Assembly (NCBI GenBank): GCA_963576735.1
Contig: OY755186.1
Span: 11,147,970 to 11,211,969 of the forward strand
DNA: 64,000 bases
Source: Bedellia somnulentella
Taxonomy: Eukaryota; Arthropoda; Insecta; Lepidoptera; Bedelliidae
Direction of reading: 5' to 3'
The first letter of the stretch is position 1. Each line of letters begins with the position of its first letter. The notes under the pieces were generated by a model. It was not told the origin of the DNA. It saw nothing but the letters and a program-made list of their open reading frames with translations, and ran no database searches. Positions 61,301 through 64,000 of this stretch are shown piece after piece. A program made the position numbers and the translations under genes.

Positions 61301-63986
61301 TGACTGTATGTTATTTGTTATTATCATATTAAGTCAGAATTTTTTGCTGAGTACTGTCAACTTAGAATAGCATAAATATACTTATCCTGTGCTGTGGGTG
61401 TTATAAAGGGCAACAAAGGTGTTTGGGGCTTTTTTAGCAATTATTGTACAATGTGGCCGAAGATCTGTAACTAACCACCCCTTACTTTAAAATCTTTTCC
61501 CCAACTAACTTTCAAAAGAAGTTGATAACTTGCCAAATCCCATGCTCTGGCTATCCTGTTATTGATATTATAAATGTGAAAGTTTAGATGTTTGTGTGTT
61601 TGTAGCTAAATGGCACCTAAACTAGAAGTCGCATTTGAACGAATTTTAGCAAAATGCTAGGAAATGGCCCCAATTAACATATAGAATACTTTTTATGTCG
61701 AAAAAAATTTACCAATAAAACATTCATGCCTGATTGAACTCAGAGTACCGGAAGAAACACTTAATGAATTGTGATAAGCAAATTGTGACATTTTCTCATT
61801 ATTTGAATGGTTTCGTAGGCTGGTCCAGTTTGGATAATAATTTTAACGATAATGCTAATGAAGTTGCAGATTGCAAATCTTTAGCGGTCTAGCGGTTGAA
61901 AGTTTGGTAAAACAGATATTTTGGTAAATTTACTCTGTATAGAGCAAGACAGTGTCATAAATAAGTCTATATCTAATAACATGAAAGATGACCTTTACTT
62001 TAGGGCTGACTACAGCTTTTTGTCACAAACAACATTGGGAGTCAAGAAGTTGACACAGAGACACACAGGGGGTTACCCATCGAAATTAGATGATAGGGCT
62101 ATTGCCCCCAGTTCTCAAAAAGCTGCAGATAATACTATTGGGGAGGTCGAAAGATGCCATCACCCAGCATCTGTGAGGGCAATGGCATCACAAAGCTAAT
62201 TTTTTTGTGAACAAAATGTAAAATACTAAGCAATAAGTGATATTGTTATGGTAGTACTTTAGCCACTAAGTAGCACTGTGTAGCAAGGAGAAGGCCTTTT
62301 TTTGGTCATTGATTCGCCTAAAGCAGATTTAGTTTAGGTAGATGCTTGCTTGTATGTTTCAATGCCATTTGATGTGATATGTGTGGCTAAAGATTAAAAG
62401 CCAGGATGATCAGAGAATGTTTTTATAGCTTTTAATGGTGACTTTGTATAACTTTAACATTTTTAAAATCTTTCTAGACATCTATATAAGCTTTTGTTCA
62501 TGAAAACCTCATCTGGGGATTATTACTCATCAATTTGTAAAAAATTCGGAGGTAGGGAACGCAAAAAATACTTAAAGTGTAAAAAGAAACAAAGGATAGA
62601 AGAATTTCGCACTGGCAGCCATTGACACGGTAGCTCAATTGGCAGAGCAATGGGGGCATATACCCGAGGTCGCGGTTTCGATTCCCGCCTGTGTCGAAAT
62701 TTTTCTTTCCTTTATTTATCCTTTATTAGTTAGTAATAATCCCCAGATAAGGTTTTCATGAACAAAACCATTCAAATTATGTGATAGTTAGGCTTTTTCA
62801 ACATTTGCATTCTATCTGAAAAGGTAGACAAGTGGCCTTCCAAATTTGTAAAAAATTCGGAGGTAGGGAATGCAAACACTACTTAAAAGTGTAAAAAGAA
62901 ACAAAGGATAGAAGAATTTTGCACTGGCAGCCATTGACATGGTAGCTCAATTGGCAGAGCGAGGGGGGTGTATACCCGAGGTTGCAGGTTCAATTCCAGC
63001 CTGTGTCGAAAATTTTCTTTCCTTTATTAATTATCTATATAAGCTACATATTGTTGACATTACAGTTTTCTTTTCATTACTCTATGTATTTTTATATAAG
63101 TGACAGAATCTAAGGCATGACTAGTTATGACACTAGATCTATTAACCATTGCAGTACATACATCAATATGCCCATATTTGTCATGATTGTATTCAACATT
63201 AGATTTATAGTTAAGTTATACTATTTTGCTGTGTTGTGTCGGCTTAGGATAACACTACCCCATTTCTGCCGGTGGGTGTATGCAAGAGGCGACTAATGGT
63301 ATTGGGGCTTTTAAGGTATTTTTGGGTGATGCGGTTGGAGACCCATCACCAACAACCTTTATTTTGCCATCTTTTCCCTACTCAACTTTCCAAAAGTGGC
63401 TGAGGAACTTCTAGTTCCTTAGCTCTGGCTACTCCTTCTAGGGATTTATAGCTGCGAGTATATGTATGTATGTATGTTACATATACTAGGATAATGAAGC
63501 AGGCAGATATTAAACTAACACTGGCATATTTACCTCAGCACATTGTCTTGCCCAACTCATAGCATGAGCTGGTAAATACTTTGGTTTAGGACGGCAATGC
63601 AAAACATTGTACAGTGAACCTCCTTCGGCGAATTCCATCACCAGACAGACATGGGCACCTTTGGTACATGCTCCGTATAATCGTACAATATTAGGATGAG
63701 AAACGCGAGATAGTTGTCGAACTTCTACAGCAAATTCTCTCTTCTCAGCTTCCGAATTTATATGCTTGACAGCCACGTATTTGTTTCGCCATACTCCTTT
63801 CCAAACTATACCAAATGCTCCTTTCCCTACAACCTGTAAAATGTAAACATTATACTAACTATAAGCTTACATCACTGAACATATATAATCAGTCAAACTT
63901 ACAGTTAATTCCTGGATTTCATTGTAATCAATTTCTTCAACAAAAGTCTGGTGTAACACGGGAGATTCATGCACATTAGTAGCCAT
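33448..63986 (-). CDS. Tak1: Tak1, TGF-beta-activated kinase 1 (MAP3K7), complete, ten coding exons
   Basis: A cytoplasmic MAP3K acting with TAB proteins upstream of JNK and NF-kB; in insects it sits in the Imd immune pathway. Joined on the - strand: 63986-63903, 63833-63534, 60381-60202, 59148-59013, 54845-54745, 54077-53250, 52328-52241, 35688-35504, 34281-34171, 33543-33448; phases agree and give 702 codons plus TGA. Visible: EEIDYNEIQ lead, P-loop VGKGAFGIV (31-38), lysine in VAVK (51), HRDLKPPN (143-150), DFG (164-166), activation loop [16 protein letters not shown] with the Thr and Ser positions of human TAK1 kept, then FPGADEP closing the kinase part. Residues of about 290-570 are a Ser/Pro/Asn-rich linker and the C-terminal part (about 610-690) is the predicted coiled coil matching the TAB2/3-binding end of TAK1. 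Human TAK1 is about 580-606 residues; the longer linker accounts for the excess. Confidence 0.96.
33655..33815 (-). repeat. 3'-half SINE-B copy in Tak1 intron 9
   Basis: Reverse: ACATACATATATCTTACGGC, AAATTCCTCAGCCACTTTTG, GATGGGTCTCCACAT. The 5' half of the SINE is missing. Confidence 0.6.
34171..34281 (-). CDS. Tak1: Tak1 exon 9 (coiled coil)
   Basis: 111 nt, 37 codons: [37 protein letters not shown]. Acidic/basic heptad-like pattern, colinear with VQTEIALL...ELDQDEKD of vertebrate TAK1. Confidence 0.9.
34502..35005. repeat. Long palindrome split by a SINE-B insertion
   Basis: Outer arm TATACGCCCCCGTGGCTCTG ... AAAACATACCC (34502-34570) is mirrored at 34941-35005. The inner arm CATCAAACTAAACGACTTTG (34841-34871) is mirrored at 34895-34924 with a 23-nt centre. 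A SINE-B copy sits in the left arm with 8-bp AAAAGACA duplications (34571-34578 and 34835-34842). Without it the arms pair almost continuously for about 110 bp. The arms include part of the tRNA-like family C core. Confidence 0.8.
34579..34834 (-). repeat. SINE-B, full length, with target-site duplication
   Basis: Reverse orientation from the TACATACATACA tail to the GACACTACACGGC head. Flanked by AAAAGACA repeats, which define the family's true ends and show insertion by an 8-bp duplicating mechanism, as for retroposons. Confidence 0.8.
34941..35062 (+). repeat. tRNA-like family C copy (right arm of palindrome)
   Basis: CCAATTGGCAGAGCCACGGG, GGGTTCGATCCCCGCTGG and a T-run, then TTCCTTTATTTATT. 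Confidence 0.55.
35098..35350 (+). repeat. SINE-B, full length
   Basis: GCTGTGTAGTGTCGGCTTAG through ACGTAAGAGGCGACTAACGG to GAGTATATGTATGTATGTAT. Antisense to Tak1, in intron 8. Confidence 0.78.
35504..35688 (-). CDS. Tak1: Tak1 exon 8 (Ser/Ala-rich, start of coiled coil)
   Basis: 185 nt, entering with two bases of a split codon. It encodes [40 protein letters not shown], then [13 protein letters not shown], matching LDHQLQPL...FEQHCKMAQEYMK of vertebrate TAK1. Any upstream exon ending with one spare base can join it, which matters for the alternative first exons. Confidence 0.92.
36208..36452 (-). repeat. SINE-B, near full length
   Basis: ACATACATATACTCACGGCT, GGATCTCCAACAACATCGCC, CGACACTACACAGC in reverse order of the family. 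Confidence 0.72.
36876..37120 (+). repeat. SINE-B, full length
   Basis: GCCGTGTAGTGCCGGCTTAG variant head with GTCGTAAGAGGCGACTAAGG and a (TATG)n tail. Belongs to the GTGCCGG/GTCGCTACC subgroup also seen at 50195, 50802 and 52488. Confidence 0.75.
37190..38167 (+). mobile_element. Helitron-like non-autonomous element with (CTGT)n
   Basis: 5' part CTTATAATAAATCTGTAGAG, a CTGT microsatellite (37315-37349), ACTCGACGGATTTTAACGAA, and the 3' end ACCCGTGCGAAGCTGGGACG-ATCCACTAGT. The terminal GC-rich half-hairpin and CTAGT fit lepidopteran Helitrons. No protein. Confidence 0.55.
39351..39417 (-). CDS. Candidate alternative Tak1 first exon (GC island)
   Basis: On the - strand an ATG in good context (GACCGCCATGC) opens 22 codons ([16 protein letters not shown], then CTWIFY) to a donor TTTTACA|GTGAGT, leaving one spare base. 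That is the phase exon 8 of Tak1 needs (A+GC gives Ser). Prediction only; the same stretch also reads open on the + strand with a donor at ACAG|GTGAGG. Confidence 0.22.
39365..39700. promoter_or_regulatory. GC/CpG-rich island in Tak1 intron 7
   Basis: A sharp rise in G+C and CpG (GGGCGCGGGCCGGGGCGG, GGCGGCGGGCGGACC, GCGGCGCGGTGACTCAGCGC) in an otherwise AT-rich intron, with one AP-1-type site TGACTCA (39499-39505). This composition is typical of a promoter or 5' exon in such genomes. No known gene is recognised in it. Confidence 0.4.
41019..41189 (+). CDS. Small ORF, 56 codons, unknown
   Basis: ATG to TAG reading [20 protein letters not shown], then [20 protein letters not shown] and [16 protein letters not shown]. 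Balanced composition, unlike the AT-rich junk frames around it. Not recognised; no ribosome-context or splice evidence. Confidence 0.2.
   Translation: MPQRPEDIFDEVAQMPRPRLFRCHTVTNDNGSQESFLAIATLLSMMISPNIASESA
42505..42730 (-). repeat. Old, degenerate SINE-B copy
   Basis: Only CCCTTAAAGCCAGAG, GGTTCTCCAGCG, AAAAGCCCCAATACCTAAGT and TAGCCGTGACTAC survive. Confidence 0.45.
43100..46020. other. Tak1 intron 7, unique GC-richer stretch
   Basis: Non-repetitive sequence with higher G+C than neighbouring introns between about 43.2 and 45.0 kb, an AP-1-type TGAGTCA (44014-44020) and the candidate first exon at 44594-44681. A 9-bp hairpin (TTGCTAGCT/AGCTAGCAA) lies near 45660. No recognised gene. Confidence 0.4.
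44594..44681 (-). CDS. Candidate alternative Tak1 first exon (MSQTDC...)
   Basis: On the - strand ATG opens 29 codons ([18 protein letters not shown], then [11 protein letters not shown]) up to a consensus donor TTTATGA|GTAAGT, leaving one base, the phase exon 8 requires. Upstream at 44764-44768 lies TCAGT, the arthropod initiator pentamer. If used it would give a Tak1 product lacking the kinase domain but keeping the coiled coil. Prediction only. Confidence 0.28.
46025..47075 (+). mobile_element. Helitron-like host element carrying the foldback
   Basis: Left flank TTAATAGAAAGCGAGAGAAA ... CACAAAACCGATTTTAATAA and right flank ACCGCGCGTAGCTGGGGTGG-TCTACT resemble the two ends of lepidopteran Helitron-like elements. 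The foldback lies between them. Confidence 0.4.
46152..46971. mobile_element. Large foldback element with G-runs and TTAGG repeats
   Basis: Arms 46152-46534 and 46631-46971 are near-perfect inverted copies around a 96-nt centre; the left arm has about 35 bp extra. Each arm carries G-runs (GGGGGGGGGTGCAGGGGGGC and GGGTCGGGGGGCGAAAGC), a TTAGG run (46462-46481) and AACGAGCGAGCGTAGCGCAG. Both arms also encode the string [18 protein letters not shown] on one strand; since the arms are palindromic this alone does not prove a gene. No transposase. Confidence 0.8.
47076..49270. other. Tak1 intron 7, unique sequence
   Basis: No repeats recognised apart from a B-box-like CATTCGATTCC near 48507. It contains one + strand candidate exon (47383-47479). 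Otherwise AT-rich without coding signals. Confidence 0.4.
47383..47479 (+). CDS. Candidate first exon on the + strand (MAGRLAMC...)
   Basis: ATG in good context (AACAAACATGG) begins [20 protein letters not shown], then [12 protein letters not shown], and ends at AAGG|GTAAGG. Rich in Arg/Lys, no acidic residue: it resembles a mitochondrial presequence. No downstream partner exon is recognised, so this may be chance. Confidence 0.2.
49275..49605 (+). repeat. tRNA-derived SINE, full length (family F)
   Basis: The head has an A box (TGGCTCAGTGG) and a B box (GGTTCACATCC). The body reads GTGAGGGAAAACATCGTGAG, ACATGGCTGAGTTGTACTT and GGCGATAGGCCTGCCCCTAT, ending near AACCCCTTCGGAG. Partial copies lie at 31579 (reverse) and 60660. 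Confidence 0.72.
50195..50440 (-). repeat. SINE-B copy
   Basis: Reverse orientation, from ACATACATACATATACTCAG to GCCGGCACTACACGGC. Confidence 0.75.
50802..51036 (+). repeat. SINE-B copy
   Basis: GCCGTGTAGTGCCGGCTTAG to TATGTATGTATGTAT; a small deletion in the AGGCGACTAAGGG block. Confidence 0.72.
51640..51807 (+). repeat. Degenerate, 3'-shortened SINE-B copy
   Basis: GTTGGCTCATAATAACACTA, GGGCGATGCTGTTGGAGACC and TTTCCCACTTAACTTCC remain. Confidence 0.6.
52241..52328 (-). CDS. Tak1: Tak1 exon 7
   Basis: 88 nt between acceptor GCTTCACAG and donor CTTG|GTAAGT. It encodes [29 protein letters not shown]. Phase joins exon 6 (phase 0) to exon 8 (one spare base). Short linker exon; its residues are not clearly conserved with vertebrate TAK1. 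Confidence 0.8.
52488..52690 (+). repeat. SINE-B copy
   Basis: GCCGTGTAGTGCCGGCTTAG, GTCGTACGAGGCGACTAATG, TTGGAGACCCATCACCAG; the 3' end is abbreviated to GAGTATGTATGTG. Confidence 0.68.
52780..53045 (-). repeat. Family C element, degenerate
   Basis: Reverse A-box region (CTAAATGAGCTATGGTGCC), the ACACCTTACTGGTGTCAG block shared with 2745-2880, and the right-terminus string AATCCCCCACACGAGATTTT. Confidence 0.45.
53250..54077 (-). CDS. Tak1: Tak1 exon 6 (end of kinase domain and linker, 276 codons)
   Basis: Acceptor TTTTCAG, donor GATCCG|GTAAGT. It begins [20 protein letters not shown], the end of the kinase region, then an acidic stretch ([11 protein letters not shown]) and a Ser/Pro/Asn-rich linker ([24 protein letters not shown]) without a known fold. 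The unusually large exon explains why this Tak1 is longer than the vertebrate protein. Confidence 0.95.
54745..54845 (-). CDS. Tak1: Tak1 exon 5 (kinase C-lobe)
   Basis: 101 nt: [33 protein letters not shown]. The W...P..RPSM motif is kinase subdomain XI. Confidence 0.95.
55527..55735 (-). pseudogene. Transposase C-terminal fragment with 36-bp tandem duplication
   Basis: Reads [18 protein letters not shown], a repeat of [10 protein letters not shown], then KIRDVIAEI and [18 protein letters not shown], the pattern of the C-terminal end of Tc1/mariner-like transposases. A 36-bp direct repeat (AAGGCTGCAATCGATTCGAT...) duplicates twelve residues. It lies 160 bp from the intact-ended mariner but is not part of it. 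Confidence 0.5.
55898..57210 (+). mobile_element. mariner element (1.3 kb), complete ends, TA duplication
   Basis: TIRs CGAGGGGCATGCCAATAGAA and (reverse) CGAGGGGCATGCCAAAAGAA are flanked by TA on both sides (55896-55897, 57211-57212). Length and single transposase gene are normal for mariner. It is inserted in Tak1 intron 4, opposite to Tak1. Ends look intact while the gene is broken. Confidence 0.9.
56113..57171 (+). pseudogene. mariner D,D34D transposase, two frameshifts
   Basis: The N-terminal helix-turn-helix part ([27 protein letters not shown]) is in frame 1. The middle part with TGDETW, holding the first catalytic Asp, is in frame 2 from about 56365. The rest, with [10 protein letters not shown] and [10 protein letters not shown], returns to frame 1 near 56700. 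The last two Asp are separated by 34 residues, as in classical mariner. All three acidic positions are kept, so the damage is recent, but the protein cannot be made. The DNA-binding to catalytic linker WVPHKL is also visible. Confidence 0.88.
57213..57470 (+). repeat. SINE-B copy abutting the mariner
   Basis: GCTGTGTAGTGTCGGCTTAG starts within three bases of the mariner TA duplication; full length to TATGTATTTATGTATGTATG. Confidence 0.75.
57491..58842 (-). mobile_element. Helitron-like composite, family D copy 2
   Basis: Inverted, roughly colinear copy of 5711-7193. Shared landmarks in reverse: CTTATTGCCCGCGACTACAT, AGGTTTTTTGGAACTC region, TTCGAACCTGGGTCTTCC (tRNA-like part, about 58298-58375), TAGAATTAACGTGATGAC, and ACTGTACCGACGTC at the far end. 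Ends in ACTAGCTTATTGCCCGCGAC, a Helitron-like terminus. Confidence 0.6.
57600..57745 (+). repeat. Degenerate SINE-B nested in family D copy 2
   Basis: GGCGATGCAGTTGGAGACCC and GGGATTTATAGCCGTTAGTA. Same position and relative orientation as the SINE in copy 1 (6881-7045). Confidence 0.55.
59013..59148 (-). CDS. Tak1: Tak1 exon 4 (kinase subdomains VIII-X)
   Basis: 136 nt: [47 protein letters not shown] is the TAK1 signature after the APE motif. Confidence 0.97.
59590..59840 (+). repeat. SINE-B, full length
   Basis: GCTGTGTAATGTCAGCTTAG to GTATATGTATGTATGT, in Tak1 intron 3. Confidence 0.75.
60202..60381 (-). CDS. Tak1: Tak1 exon 3 (catalytic loop and activation segment)
   Basis: 180 nt, phase 0 at both ends: [60 protein letters not shown]. 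It contains HRD, DFG and APE with every catalytic residue present. Confidence 0.98.
60660..60960 (+). repeat. tRNA-derived SINE body (family F), diverged
   Basis: GAGGGAAAACGTTGGGAGTA, AACTCACATGGCTG, CAAAACGGTGATA and GAAGTATTAGTACTCTTTGC follow the same order as the copy at 49275-49605. Confidence 0.55.
61085..61312 (-). mobile_element. Helitron-like fragment, family E copy 2
   Basis: Starts ACTAGCTGACCCGACAGACT, the reverse of the 3' terminus at 2545-2566, and ends near CATCTAAACTTTCACATTTA. Confidence 0.5.
61340..61566 (+). repeat. Degenerate SINE-B between two family E copies
   Basis: GTCAACTTAGAATAGCA, TTTGGGGCTTTTTTAGC, TTTTCCCCAACTAACTTTCA, GCTCTGGCTATCC. Confidence 0.45.
61567..61800 (+). 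mobile_element. Helitron-like fragment, family E copy 3
   Basis: TATAAATGTGAAAGTTTAGA ... GGCCCCAATTAACATATAGA ... TTGAACTCAGAGTACCGG. Inverted relative to copy 2. Confidence 0.5.
61801..62484. other. Tak1 intron 2, nothing recognised
   Basis: AT-rich. The 92-codon frame at 61921-62199 has no recognisable motif and no splice or promoter context, so I do not call it. Confidence 0.4.
62485..62780 (+). repeat. Family C element with both terminal inverted repeats
   Basis: Left GTTCATGAAAACCTCATCTG (62494) and right ATAAGGTTTTCATGAAC (62745-62761) are inverted copies, with AGTAATAATCCCCAG next to the right end. The tRNA-like core is GACACGGTAGCTCAATTGGC ... TTCGATTCCCGCCTGTGTC. Best-preserved copy for defining the element (about 270 bp). 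Confidence 0.68.
62815..63025 (+). repeat. Family C, second tandem copy
   Basis: AAATTCGGAGGTAGGGAATG, ACTTAAAAGTGTAAAAAGAA, CATGGTAGCTCAATTGGCAG and GGTTCAATTCCAGCCTGTGT, with core mutations. Directly follows the previous copy. Confidence 0.6.
63226..63478 (+). repeat. SINE-B, full length
   Basis: GCTGTGTTGTGTCGGCTTAG to GTATATGTATGTATGTATGT, close to the donor of Tak1 exon 2. Confidence 0.75.
63534..63833 (-). CDS. Tak1: Tak1 exon 2 (kinase N-lobe)
   Basis: 300 nt, exactly 100 codons: [87 protein letters not shown]. The P-loop, catalytic Lys and the hinge are all present; YNVLH is diagnostic of TAK1. Confidence 0.98.
63903..63986 (-). CDS. Tak1: Tak1 exon 1 (start codon)
   Basis: ATG at 63986, 28 codons: [28 protein letters not shown], donor ACT|GTAAGT. 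EEIDY-x-EI matches the lead-in of vertebrate TAK1, so the start is well placed. The 5' UTR and promoter lie at or beyond the window edge. Confidence 0.93.
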
Positions 63987-64000
63987 GAGTACACTTATGA

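Noticed and set aside
61921..62199. 92-codon + strand frame
   Set aside because: No motif, promoter or splice context; composition like intron sequence.

Overview
The window is a 64-kb piece of an AT-rich, intron-rich, transposon-dense insect nuclear genome, most likely a moth or butterfly. The host genes are of insect type. The repeats are of kinds common in Lepidoptera: Helitron-like elements ending in a G+C hairpin and CTAGT, tRNA-derived SINEs, short SINEs with (ATGT)n tails, mariner, and TTAGG telomere-type motifs. I could run no searches, so the order is an inference.

Two host genes converge. On the + strand (1210-19419) lie the last nine coding positions of a polypeptide N-acetylgalactosaminyltransferase (GALNT1/13-like, pgant family). 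The N-terminal membrane anchor and stem exons lie upstream of the window. One position is filled by either of two exons of identical length and phase (8113-8293 and 11608-11788), a mutually exclusive pair that changes the end of the catalytic domain. The last intron and 3' end carry broken duplicates of the terminal exon and a 40-bp minisatellite. On the - strand (63986-33448) lies a complete ten-exon Tak1 (MAP3K7) of 702 codons: kinase domain first, low-complexity linker, then a C-terminal coiled coil. Its 16.5-kb intron 7 is poor in young SINEs, holds a GC/CpG-rich island, and contains two possible alternative first exons whose phase fits exon 8.

Between the genes (about 20-33 kb) is a transposon graveyard: a dismembered hAT transposase, a TIR element with a 155-codon ORF, and a 5'-truncated non-LTR retrotransposon with a YLDD reverse transcriptase and a restriction-like endonuclease end. 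Tak1 introns carry a 1.3-kb mariner with two frameshifts, a Helitron-like composite in inverted orientation to a second copy in the GalNAc-T gene, a roughly 800-bp foldback with G-runs and TTAGG repeats in both arms, and about twenty copies of one SINE family.

The two host genes have no obvious joint function: one starts mucin-type O-glycosylation in the Golgi, the other is a cytoplasmic MAP3K of innate immune and stress signalling. I found no credible tRNA or rRNA gene, CRISPR array or viral sequence.
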